Assembly: GCA_017406465.1 (NCBI GenBank)
Contig: JAFQYM010000038.1
Location: 1-64,000, forward strand
Direction: 5' to 3'
DNA length: 64,000 nucleotides
Origin: Kiritimatiellia bacterium
GTDB lineage: Bacteria; Verrucomicrobiota; Kiritimatiellia; RFP12; UBA1067
Numbering within the stretch: the first letter of the stretch is position 1; each line of letters opens with the position of its first letter. The notes under the pieces were generated by a model. It saw only the letters and a list, made by a program, of their open reading frames with translations, ran no database searches and was not told the DNA's origin. Shown here in pieces: positions 56,924-64,000 of this stretch. The translations under genes were made by a program, and so were the position numbers.

Positions 56924-58028
56924 GGCGGCAGCCGGAGAGGTCTTCGCCGATGTGCGGGATGCGCGCGAGGACAAGGACTGCAAGCGTCGAGATCGCGAAA
57001 GTCGCGACGGCCGAGGCAACGATGCAGAGAGGCGTCGTCATTCCGGCGCGCCACGAGTCGACGACGCGCGGCAAGATGAGCATGTGGACGAGATAGACGC
57101 CATAGCTCGCCTTTGCGCATGGTTGAACGACGCGGCGGTAGAATGCGCCGTTCCAGTTGAACTTGCGCAAGACGAGTATGTATGCGAACACCGTAAGCGC
57201 GACGCCAAACGACGTGAAGCCCCAGGTCGTTTCCATGTCGACGGCGAGCTGGAAATCGGTCTTGACTGGGTAGCCCGTGCCAAATGTCGCAAGATACTTT
57301 TCGAGCGTCGCCCAAAAGCCTCCCGCGACAATCGCCCATCCGGCGGCGAAAAGGAAAAGGGCGTTGACGAGCGTTCGCTTCCAAGACCAGTCCTTCAGGA
57401 ATCGCCTTATGTAGAGACCGACGAAGAGATAACCGACGAAGCCGCTGACGTAGTAGAATGCGTCAAAGGCATTCCATGCTGCCTCGCCGTAAAGCTCACC
57501 GGAAAAGCCGACCTTCCTTGCGACTACGCGGATAAACGGCAGAAGCGTCGTGAAGAGCCAGAGCAGGATCCAGCCGCGCAGTTCCTTTTCCGACACCTTT
57601 TCCGCCCACGGCGAAATAAGAGGCATGAGAAAGTAGACGCCGACGAGCATCCATACGAACCAGAGGTGGCCGTAGTCTGTCGGAAAATTGAATAGGAGCT
57701 GTCGCCAGTCGCCGCCCTGCACCGCCATGTAGACGCATGTCCAGATACCGAACGGAATGAGGACGCGCGCAAGACGGCGCTTCAGGAAGTCGCCTGTTGC
57801 ACGGCGGACAGGAAAGAGCAGGAACGCGGAGGCGATGACGAAGAGCGGCACTGCGGCGCGCATTGCGCTGTCGATGATCGTCACCCATACGGCGTCGAAT
57901 TTCGACGCTATGGCCGTTCCCTCTGCGTCGAGGTAGAATGGTTCGCAGGCGTGAATCAAGAGAACCATGAATATGGCAATTGCGCGCAACCAGTCGAGGA
58001 AAACTATCCTGTCAGCGTCGGAGTTCAT
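56898..58028 (-). CDS. Acyltransferase 3 family membrane protein
   Basis: OafA/YrhL-type integral membrane O-acyltransferase, about ten membrane segments, which transfers acyl groups to cell-surface sugars. The start at 58028 follows GAAAGGAAAG on the minus strand; the frame is open further upstream but lies in the hrpB gene. Family features: DWLRAIAIFMVLLIHACEPF near residue 11 (conserved His), RRLARVLIPFGIWTCVYM near 85, HLWFVWMLVGVYFLMPLI near 120, and the late SYGVYLVHMLILPRVVD near 325. Length 376 aa is typical. It is transcribed against its neighbours. Confidence 0.8.
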   Translation of the reverse strand: MNSDADRIVFLDWLRAIAIFMVLLIHACEPFYLDAEGTAIASKFDAVWVTIIDSAMRAAVPLFVIASAFLLFPVRRATGDFLKRRLARVLIPFGIWTCVYMAVQGGDWRQLLFNFPTDYGHLWFVWMLVGVYFLMPLISPWAEKVSEKELRGWILLWLFTTLLPFIRVVARKVGFSGELYGEAAWNAFDAFYYVSGFVGYLFVGLYIRRFLKDWSWKRTLVNALFLFAAGWAIVAGGFWATLEKYLATFGTGYPVKTDFQLAVDMETTWGFTSFGVALTVFAYILVLRKFNWNGAFYRRVVQPCAKASYGVYLVHMLILPRVVDSWRAGMTTPLCIVASAVATFAISTLAVLVLARIPHIGEDLSGCRLISCGPRP

Positions 58029-58111
58029 CGATCTTTCCTTTCTCGCGCACAGTTTACCAAATTCCCGTCGCCGTGTCCAAGCACGGCCGTTCGATAACGG
58101 GCAATATTTGG

Positions 58112-58117
58112 TATAAT
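58112..58117 (+). promoter_or_regulatory. -10 box of hrpB
   Basis: Extended -10 TTTGGTATAAT, with TATAAT at 58112-58117. The ATG at 58150 is 33 nt past the box; the leader of about 25 nt has only a weak AGAAAG ribosome site. Confidence 0.5.
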
Positions 58118-58149
58118 GTGCGCGTAATTTTTCTAGTGCAATAGAAAGC

Positions 58150-60663
58150 ATGGCGTTCCCAGTTGAAGAGAAGATAGACGACATTCGCCGCGCGCTTGCG
58201 GCGAACAGGGATGTCGTGCTTACTGCGCCTCCAGGAAGCGGCAAGACTACTTGCGTGCCGCCCGCGCTTCTTGACGAGCCGTGGCTCAAGGGGAAGAAAC
58301 TCATAATGCTCGAGCCGCGTCGGCTTGCCGCGCGCAATTGCGCGACCTACATCGCGCGTAAACGAGGCGAGACGGTTGGCGGGACTATCGGCTACCAGGT
58401 TCGGCTTGAACGCAAGATTTCCGCGGCGACGCGGCTTGAGATAGTGACGGAAGGGCTGCTAACTCAGCGGCTTCTTTCAGATCCAGAGCTTTCAGATGTC
58501 GGGCTCGTGATCTTTGATGAATTTCACGAACGCTCGCTACCATGCGACACCGCGTTTGCGCTTGCGCTCGAAGTGCGGCGTGCGCTTAGGCCAGATCTCC
58601 GCATCCTTGTCATGTCCGCGACGCTTGACGCGGACGAAGTCGCTGCGCATCTCGGCGACGCAGATATCATTCGCGCCGAAGGACGCATGTTCCCCGTTGA
58701 GACAAATTACCTTGGCGACATGTCGATGACAGCGGCGATATCGAAGGCGCTAAAGGAAACGGATGGCGACATACTCTGCTTTTTGCCGGGAGAGGGCGAG
58801 ATAAGGCGCTTGCAGGACACGGTAGATGTCCGCGGGCGCCTAGGGACAGGCGCCCCTACCATAGATGTCTTGCCGCTTTACGGAGCTCTTCCAAAAGAAG
58901 AACAAGACAGGGTGTTTGCGCCGAGCAACTTGCGAAAGGTGATTCTCGCTACCTCCATTGCGGAAACTTCGGTGACGATAGAGGAAATCTCGACTGTGAT
59001 CGACTCGGGGCTTATGCGTGTACCGCGCTTTCGCTCTGCGTCTGGCATGTCGGGGCTCGTCACGCTTCCGCTCACGCAGGACCGCGCAGAACAGCGCAGA
59101 GGTCGCGCGGGGCGTGTGCGCGCTGGAGTTTGCTATCGCCTCTGGAGCGAAGGGGAACAGCAGTCGCGTCCAAAGAAGATGATGCCCGAGATTCTTGACG
59201 CCGACCTTTGCTCGCTCGTCCTGACGAGCGCGGCATGGGGTGCGCTTGGGCGCGAGGATCTGCCGTGGATGACGCCACCACCTGCGTCGAACTGGGATCA
59301 GGCGGTTGGGCTTCTAAAGATGCTCGGTGCGCTTGATGGCGATGGACGGCTTACGAAGAAGGGGGTCGCGATGGCGAAACTGCCGATGCATCCGCGGCTC
59401 GCGAACATGGTGCTTGGGGATGGCCGTGTAGAACATGTAGATCGTGCAGAAGGGGTTGGAGTGGCTTCGCTATTGGCGGCGATTGTAGAAGAGGGGAATA
59501 GAAGCCGCGAGACTGATATTAGGAAGATTGCTGAGGAGATAAAAGAGACGCCGAACAGGCCGTTTTCAAAGAGGGTGCTTCAGTTGGCTCGAAGGTTTCA
59601 AAAAGGGTCAGACCCCTCTGACACAGTAACTGACACAGCTAAAGCTGCAATCAGTTACTGCAGTCAGAAAGGTCTGACCCTAGAAGGTTCTTTGCTTGCG
59701 CTTGCGTATCCTGACAGGGTTGCGAAGAACCGAGGGAATGGAACATTCCGCATGGTGTCTGGGCGCGGCGCATTTGTCGACGAGACCGATCCTCTTTCAA
59801 AGTCGCCTTACCTCGTATGTTGCGAACTTGACGACCGCGCCGGTGATGCAAAGGTCTTTCTCGGTTGCCCCATTGACGAGGACGAAATAGAAGACCTCTT
59901 CGGTGATCGAATAATCGAGGAGCCGTACTGCGCGTGGGACAGGCAGAACGACCGAGTGAAGAGCGTTGTTCGCCGCAAGTTAGGAGAGATGACCCTTGGG
60001 GAGAAGCCACTCTCGGCGGCTGATGCGAGCCACTCGGTGGATGTCGACACAAGGGAATCGGAGGCGCTTCTTGACGGCATTCGCCAGAAGGGAGTCGAGA
60101 ATCTTCCTTGCTGGACAAAGGAATCGCGGCAAATGCGCGCGAGGCTGCGCTTCGTCTGCAAGACGCTTGGCGAGAGCTGGCCTGACGCAACAGACGACGC
60201 TATGCTTGCCGCGCTCCCTGGTTTCATCAGCGGCATGACGAAATGGAAGGATTTGGAGCGGCTTGACCTCTTTTCGGTCTTAGACTTTATCCTTGCGGAA
60301 GCGGGGCATGACAGGCGCGAGCTTGACCGCCTTGCGCCAACGCGCATGGAGGTCCCGAGCGGGAGCCACATGCTGATCCACTACGAAGGTGACGAACCAA
60401 CGTGTGAAGTGCGGCTTCAGGAATGTTTCGGGCTTATGGAAACGCCGAAGGTCGCTGGCGGGAAAGTTCCTGTCGTGATGACGCTTCTTTCGCCTGCACA
60501 GCGCCCGATCCAGATAACGAAAGACCTTGCGGGATTCTGGCGAGAAGGGTACCAGCTTGTCCGCAAGGACATGCGCGGTCGCTACCCGAAGCACTACTGG
60601 CCGGAAGATCCGTTCACCGCCATTGCAACGCGCCGCACCGTCAAGCGTGCTGGACAGACCTGA
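58150..60663 (+). CDS. hrpB: ATP-dependent DEAH-type helicase HrpB
   Basis: Superfamily 2 RNA helicase. Walker A APPGSGKTT near residue 27, motif II DEFHERSL near 123 (DEFH is typical of HrpB), motif III MSATLDADE near 155, motif V LATSIAETSVTIEEI near 265 and motif VI QRRGRAGRVRAGVCYRLW near 316. The C-terminal half is the HrpB-specific domain (LALAYPDRVAKNRGNGTFRMVSGRG), ending in the HrpB_C region (RYPKHYWPEDPF). At 837 aa it is longer than E. coli HrpB (809). The excess fits three in-frame repeat elements at 58831, 59423 and 59605. A function in RNA metabolism is expected. Confidence 0.9.
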   Translation: MAFPVEEKIDDIRRALAANRDVVLTAPPGSGKTTCVPPALLDEPWLKGKKLIMLEPRRLAARNCATYIARKRGETVGGTIGYQVRLERKISAATRLEIVTEGLLTQRLLSDPELSDVGLVIFDEFHERSLPCDTAFALALEVRRALRPDLRILVMSATLDADEVAAHLGDADIIRAEGRMFPVETNYLGDMSMTAAISKALKETDGDILCFLPGEGEIRRLQDTVDVRGRLGTGAPTIDVLPLYGALPKEEQDRVFAPSNLRKVILATSIAETSVTIEEISTVIDSGLMRVPRFRSASGMSGLVTLPLTQDRAEQRRGRAGRVRAGVCYRLWSEGEQQSRPKKMMPEILDADLCSLVLTSAAWGALGREDLPWMTPPPASNWDQAVGLLKMLGALDGDGRLTKKGVAMAKLPMHPRLANMVLGDGRVEHVDRAEGVGVASLLAAIVEEGNRSRETDIRKIAEEIKETPNRPFSKRVLQLARRFQKGSDPSDTVTDTAKAAISYCSQKGLTLEGSLLALAYPDRVAKNRGNGTFRMVSGRGAFVDETDPLSKSPYLVCCELDDRAGDAKVFLGCPIDEDEIEDLFGDRIIEEPYCAWDRQNDRVKSVVRRKLGEMTLGEKPLSAADASHSVDVDTRESEALLDGIRQKGVENLPCWTKESRQMRARLRFVCKTLGESWPDATDDAMLAALPGFISGMTKWKDLERLDLFSVLDFILAEAGHDRRELDRLAPTRMEVPSGSHMLIHYEGDEPTCEVRLQECFGLMETPKVAGGKVPVVMTLLSPAQRPIQITKDLAGFWREGYQLVRKDMRGRYPKHYWPEDPFTAIATRRTVKRAGQT
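58823..58869. repeat. Palindromic element with 8-bp direct flanks inside hrpB
   Basis: GGGCGCCT / AGGCGCCC (58834-58841 and 58848-58855) with loop AGGGAC, within 31 bases flanked by the direct repeat TAGATGTC (58823-58830 and 58862-58869). Insert plus one flank is 39 bases, 13 codons, so the frame is kept. The flanks look like a target duplication. Confidence 0.75.
59423..59451. repeat. GTAGAACATGTAG-family repeat inside hrpB
   Basis: 29 bases matching the intergenic repeat at 7636-7664 with two mismatches, read in frame as GRVEHVDRAEG in a variable part of the helicase. Only the left half of the intergenic hairpin is present. Confidence 0.7.
59605..59680. repeat. Large hairpin repeat inside hrpB
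   Basis: Outer arms GGGTCAGACC (59605-59614) and GGTCTGACCC (59671-59680) are perfect; inner arms CTGACACAGTAACTGA and TCAGTTACTGCAGTCAG pair with few mismatches. The centre AGCTAAAGCT is itself palindromic. Read in frame through a variable region of HrpB. Confidence 0.7.
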
Positions 60664-60737
60664 TTTGTCAAATGATTGCAGAGTCCTGATTCCGGTTCCA
60701 AATTGCGGTTGTGGATTTGTGCGCTTGTGGAATATGC

Positions 60738-60743
60738 TAAAAT
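60738..60743 (+). promoter_or_regulatory. -10-like box giving an alternative leaderless start of the vWA gene
   Basis: TGCTAAAAT, with TAAAAT at 60738-60743 and an ATG at 60750 (6 nt between), in frame with the vWA gene at 60888. Use of this start would add 46 residues ahead of the signal peptide. Confidence 0.35.
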
Positions 60744-60803
60744 ATTCGCATGAAGTCTGATTTGACTGGCTTTGCAATTTCTTTACAAATGTTTTACCGT
60801 GGC

Positions 60804-60835
60804 TTGACAACGGCTGAGGCGAAAAATGGTTTAAT
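60804..60835 (+). promoter_or_regulatory. Main promoter of the vWA gene
   Basis: TTGACA at 60804-60809 and an extended -10 TGGTTTAAT ending at 60835. The spacer is long (20 bp to TTTAAT), so the extended -10 is probably the more important part. The leader carries AAAGGA before the ATG at 60888. Confidence 0.45.
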
Positions 60836-60887
60836 GTTCACCGTCGACGGCAATGGTGCCGGAGATGAAAAGAAAGGACGGCGGAAT

Positions 60888-62210
60888 ATGAAGAAAACAA
60901 TTGCAGGATTCGCGTTCGCCACGGTTGTGGCGGCATTTGTCGGGACGGCATCGGCGGGGGTCTCCTGCCGGGTGGAGCCCGATTACTCGGTCCGGCTCGC
61001 GGACAAGGCTGGCGAGGCGTACGTGAAGGTGACACTCGCGGCGGACAAGGTCGCGGCGGCAAACCGTCCGTCCGTAAACCTTGCCATAGTCCTCGACAGG
61101 TCTGGCTCGATGGGCGGCGACAAGATCGTCAAGGCCCGCGAGGCGGCGTGCGAGGCGATAAGACGCCTCGACTCGAAGGATATCGTGAGCGTCGTCGTAT
61201 ACGACAACAAGAGCGAGGTAATCGTCCCCGCTCAGTATGTGACGGAGAAGGAAGCGATCATTGCTCGCGTCAACTCGATTCAGCCCGGTGGATGCACCGC
61301 GCTCTTCGACGGCGTCTCGGCAGGCGCGGCGGAACTGAAGAAGTTCAAGGGGAAGTGCGAAATCAGCCGCGTGTTACTTCTTTCCGACGGGCAGGCCAAT
61401 GTTGGACCATCGTCCGCCGAAGAGCTCGGACGCTACGGGGCGCTCCTCATGAAGGACGGAATCGCCGTGTCCACAGTCGGGCTCGGCGTCGACTACAACG
61501 AGGACCTGATGACGCGCCTCTCGCAGAAGTCGGACGGCAACAGCTACTTCGTCGAGAAGTCGGACGACCTTCCACGTATCTTTGCGAGCGAGCTCGGGGA
61601 TGTCCTTTCCGTCGCTGCGACGAAAGTGGCGCTTAAGGTCAAGTTCGGCGTCGGCTTTACGCCGGTCTCGCTCATCGGACGCGACGGACGCATTCTCGAC
61701 GGCGTCGTGACGATCGACCTCAATCAGCTCTACGGCGGACAGGAAAAATATGTAATCGTCAAGTGCGATGCCGCGCCCGGCGCTGTCGGTTCGGCGCGCG
61801 AGATTGCGAAGGCCGAAGTCACTTACATCGACCCGAAAGACGAGAAGTCCATGATGGTGACGGGCGTCGGCACTGTGACGTATTCGGCGGATGCCGCCGC
61901 AGTCGCGGCGAGCGTGAACAAGAGCGTCGTGCGCGAGCGCGCGCTGAACGAAAACGCGCTACGCACAGAGGAAGCGCTGAAACTTGCCGACCGCGGAGAT
62001 TTCAAGGCGGCGGAAGAGCTCATTCGGAGCAACTACAGAAACTCGCAGGATGTTCAGGCCGTCATTGGACGGGATGCCGCACTTGAGGCTGACGCCGACA
62101 TGCAGCTTGGCAACTCGCGCAGCATGAACAGTGCCGATTACAGCGGCAGGACGCGTAAGAAAATGAGGACCTCGAGCTTCCAGCTCTTCAATCAGCAAAA
62201 GGTGAAGTGA
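60888..62210 (+). CDS. Exported von Willebrand factor A domain protein
   Basis: The start at 60888 follows GAAAGGACGG and opens the signal peptide MKKTIAGFAFATVVAAFVGTASA. A beta domain (about 25-60) precedes a vWA domain (about 62-235) with a complete MIDAS metal site: DRSGSMGG near residue 69 (DxSxS), the Thr in GGCTALFDG near 138 and LLSDGQAN near 165. The C-terminal part resembles the YfbK/VWA-TPR proteins of unknown role (EEALKLADRGDFKAAEELIRSNY is one helical TPR-like pair). Probably a metal-dependent adhesion or assembly protein in the envelope. Only 4 bp separate it from the kinase gene, so the kinase may respond to the same envelope condition. Confidence 0.78.
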   Translation: MKKTIAGFAFATVVAAFVGTASAGVSCRVEPDYSVRLADKAGEAYVKVTLAADKVAAANRPSVNLAIVLDRSGSMGGDKIVKAREAACEAIRRLDSKDIVSVVVYDNKSEVIVPAQYVTEKEAIIARVNSIQPGGCTALFDGVSAGAAELKKFKGKCEISRVLLLSDGQANVGPSSAEELGRYGALLMKDGIAVSTVGLGVDYNEDLMTRLSQKSDGNSYFVEKSDDLPRIFASELGDVLSVAATKVALKVKFGVGFTPVSLIGRDGRILDGVVTIDLNQLYGGQEKYVIVKCDAAPGAVGSAREIAKAEVTYIDPKDEKSMMVTGVGTVTYSADAAAVAASVNKSVVRERALNENALRTEEALKLADRGDFKAAEELIRSNYRNSQDVQAVIGRDAALEADADMQLGNSRSMNSADYSGRTRKKMRTSSFQLFNQQKVK

Positions 62211-62214
62211 ACCG

Positions 62215-63726
62215 ATGAAGCGCTGCTTCCACATTCCAGTCGCACTTGTGCTGCTAGCGATGCCTGCCATCGTTTTCGTGGGCGTGGTGTCCGACTGGAT
62301 TGTGGGAGACATTGAGCAGCTCGCCAAGGTGGCTGAACGCGCGGATGCGAGGGTTGTCGAAAACAACGTGTTGTCCGGGCTGTCTGCTTGTGTCGAGCGG
62401 GCGAAGCACGCAGCCGAAACCGCTGTCGCATCTGCCGCGGCAAATCCGACTGATGCCGCGCTTGCCGAACTCTCGCGGCGCGAACCGTACGTTCGTAACG
62501 CGTTTAGATGGGTTCGGGGGCGCGGCGTCGTCTTTCCGCAGGAGCGTGGCGCGACGCAGGAGGAGCGGCGCTTCCTCGCGCGGTATGTGACGCTTTTCGA
62601 CGAAGGCTTCAAGGACGCGGCAAGGTCGTTCTTCGCCTGGAAATCATGGTTCGAGGGCGACCGGCTTTCGTTTGTCGGCTGGTGCAATGCGGCAGATGGA
62701 AGCGTGGTCGGCGTGGAACTGGAGACGGTTGCTTTTCTCGCGGAATTTCCCTCGATTATTGCCGAAGCTGCGGGTGACGGGTTTGTCCTCGAAGTGCGCG
62801 ACGACGCGGGCGGAGCTCTTTTCAAGACGGGCGAGACGCCGGAGAAGAAAAAGCCCGACGCCGTTTTCGAGCTTTCGTCTGTGCTGCCACACCGGTCGCT
62901 CGCCTTGTGGCGGACGTGTCCGCCAGCAGCCGTCGAAGGTGTCGGTGCGCCGCTTGCTGCTGCGGCCGTCGTGGTGCTGCTTCTGCTGTCGCTGTCTGCA
63001 GCTGGTGCATTGATCCTTGTCCTGGACGCGCGGCGTGAGAGTCGCGAATCGGAGAAGAAGACTTCGTTCGTCTCCAACGTTTCGCATGAGTTGAAGACGC
63101 CGCTCACGTCGATTCGCCTGTGTGCGGAAATGCTTTCGGAAGGGCGAGCAAAAGACGATGCGGCGAAGGAGCGCTATCTTGGCGTCATAACGAAGGAGTC
63201 TGAGCGACTGACACGTCTTGTCGACAACGTCCTCGACTTTGGGCGGCTTGAGCAGAACAGGCGCAAGTACGACATGGCCGATGTTGACTTGCGCGATGTC
63301 GTGCGCGAAGCGGCGGAATCGCAACGCTCGCGCGTCGAGGCGGCGGGCATGGAACTTTCGGTCGAAGTCGCGGCAGAACCGGTGGTCCGCCGCGTGGACC
63401 GCGATGCCGTGAGCCAGATCGTCGTGAACCTCGTAGACAATGCGGTCAAGTACGCGGCGGAAGGGAGGCGACTCGACGTGAGGGTGGATTCACAAGGGAC
63501 TGTCATGGTCGCGGATCGTGGACCCGGCGTCCCGAAACGGGACAGGGAGCGTGTGTTCGAACGGTTTTACCGGTGCGATGACTCGCTTGCGGCGAAGTCG
63601 TCAGGGAGCGGCCTCGGACTCTCCATCGCGCGGCGGCTCGCGGAGGGCATGGGCGGCAGTCTCGTCTGCTATGAGCGCGAGGGCGGCGGAGCCGAGTTCA
63701 AATTGGAGTTTGGAGGTGGTCGATGA
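62215..63726 (+). CDS. Sensor histidine kinase
   Basis: Inner-membrane kinase of the HisKA type. Membrane segments at about 7-27 and 248-270 bracket an extracytoplasmic sensor domain of about 220 residues with no recognised fold. HisKA: FVSNVSHELKTPLTSIRLCAEML with the phosphorylated His near residue 290. HATPase_c: N box IVVNLVDNAVKYA near 405, G1 VADRGPGVP near 432, F box ERVFERFYR and G2 GSGLGLSIARRLAEGMGG near 463. Length 503 aa. Coupled by ATGA to the response regulator and 4 bp after the vWA gene. Confidence 0.9.
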   Translation: MKRCFHIPVALVLLAMPAIVFVGVVSDWIVGDIEQLAKVAERADARVVENNVLSGLSACVERAKHAAETAVASAAANPTDAALAELSRREPYVRNAFRWVRGRGVVFPQERGATQEERRFLARYVTLFDEGFKDAARSFFAWKSWFEGDRLSFVGWCNAADGSVVGVELETVAFLAEFPSIIAEAAGDGFVLEVRDDAGGALFKTGETPEKKKPDAVFELSSVLPHRSLALWRTCPPAAVEGVGAPLAAAAVVVLLLLSLSAAGALILVLDARRESRESEKKTSFVSNVSHELKTPLTSIRLCAEMLSEGRAKDDAAKERYLGVITKESERLTRLVDNVLDFGRLEQNRRKYDMADVDLRDVVREAAESQRSRVEAAGMELSVEVAAEPVVRRVDRDAVSQIVVNLVDNAVKYAAEGRRLDVRVDSQGTVMVADRGPGVPKRDRERVFERFYRCDDSLAAKSSGSGLGLSIARRLAEGMGGSLVCYEREGGGAEFKLEFGGGR

Positions 63727-64000
63727 AACGGATACTTATTGCCGAAGACGACGCGGACATCCGCGAGACGCTGAAGGACCTGCTCTTGGGCGAGGGGTAT
63801 GAGGTGGAGACCGCGGCGGACGGCGTGGCGGCGATTGCGGCCTGGAAGGGCGCGGCGGAGCCATTTGACCTCGTTGTTCTCGATGTGATGATGCCTGGGA
63901 AGAGCGGATACGACGTTTGTCGCGAAATTCGCGCGGCGGGGAGCCGCGTCGCTGTGCTGATGCTGTCGGCGAAAAGCGAAGAGATAGACAAGGTTGTGGG
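63723..64000 (+). CDS. Response regulator receiver, 3' truncated by window end
   Basis: CheY-like receiver domain of the two-component pair with the preceding kinase. MKRILIAEDDADIRETLKDLLLGEGYEVE-type start with the acidic pair EDD near residues 8-10; phosphorylated Asp in LVVLDVMMPGKSGYDV near 55; switch residue in MLSAKSEE near 83. The output domain lies outside the window; OmpR-type DNA binding is the commonest partner for this receiver type but cannot be seen. The start overlaps the kinase stop by ATGA. Confidence 0.9.
   Translation, partial: MKRILIAEDDADIRETLKDLLLGEGYEVETAADGVAAIAAWKGAAEPFDLVVLDVMMPGKSGYDVCREIRAAGSRVAVLMLSAKSEEIDKVV

Noticed and set aside
58029-58337. Extension of the acyltransferase gene upstream on the minus strand
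   Set aside because: It overlaps the hrpB promoter and Walker A region; the Met at 58028 has a good ribosome site and begins the first membrane segment.

Overview
The window looks like a chromosome segment of a saccharolytic member of the PVC group, most likely a Kiritimatiellae or Lentisphaerae-type Verrucomicrobiota from an anaerobic or gut habitat. This is inference. It rests on the G+C-rich DNA, many exported polysaccharide-active proteins, a GntR/LacI-type regulator, a large autotransporter-like beta-repeat protein, FAD oxidoreductases with signal peptides, and GH123-like and DUF1680-like sequences. No rRNA is present, so the lineage is not proven.

Layout. 1-3666: four ATGA-coupled genes of visibly lower G+C, including a metzincin-like metalloprotease (5' end outside the window) and a caspase-like (clan CD) protein that appears frameshifted. 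3831-10227: an rRNA methyltransferase, a GH78 alpha-L-rhamnosidase, a hexose-6-phosphate mutarotase, a small membrane protein and a GntR-LacI hybrid regulator. 10310-22046: exported proteins (BSP-like protease, thioredoxin-fold protein, purple-acid-phosphatase/caspase fusion, autotransporter-like protein), interrupted by an antisense DUF4143 ATPase. 22187-28088: FAD oxidoreductase, Tat-type metallophosphatase, a RelE-type toxin-antitoxin pair and a broken chimeric glycosidase gene. 28120-38346: sugar and uronate uptake and catabolism (two MFS carriers, KDG kinase, 6-phosphogluconate dehydrogenase, HAD phosphatase, LarA-type racemase, exported beta-helix protein, L-rhamnose isomerase), consistent with use of pectin or rhamnogalacturonan sugars. 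38362-45564: RlmB, a GH76-like lipoprotein, hisB, hisA and a fused glycogen debranching enzyme. 45617-46344: tRNA-Asn, tmRNA, tRNA-Ala, tRNA-Arg. 46388-56923: an unbroken frame joining an FAD oxidoreductase to an M3 oligopeptidase, a CPBP protease, a methyltransferase, a GspF-N-like membrane protein and two tandem paralogues of an unrecognised exported family. 56898-64000: acyltransferase, HrpB helicase, vWA protein and a two-component system cut by the window end.

Three signals stand out beyond the genes. First, an 18-bp palindrome, AACTGGTTAAAACCAGTT (or a close variant), lies exactly 23 bp upstream of TATAAT at three promoters, and a tandem half-site form stands at a fourth; all drive exported proteins. 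Second, many start codons lie 6-10 nt after a (TG)nTATAAT box, implying leaderless mRNAs; one such box sits inside the FAD/M3 fusion, just before an in-frame ATG. Third, short palindromic or tandem repeat elements of several families lie inside coding sequences without breaking the frame. The clearest is in hrpB, where a palindrome is flanked by an 8-bp direct repeat and adds exactly 13 codons. Copies of two families recur elsewhere in the window. This resembles the Rickettsia palindromic elements in style, and appears to have helped break one glycosidase gene.
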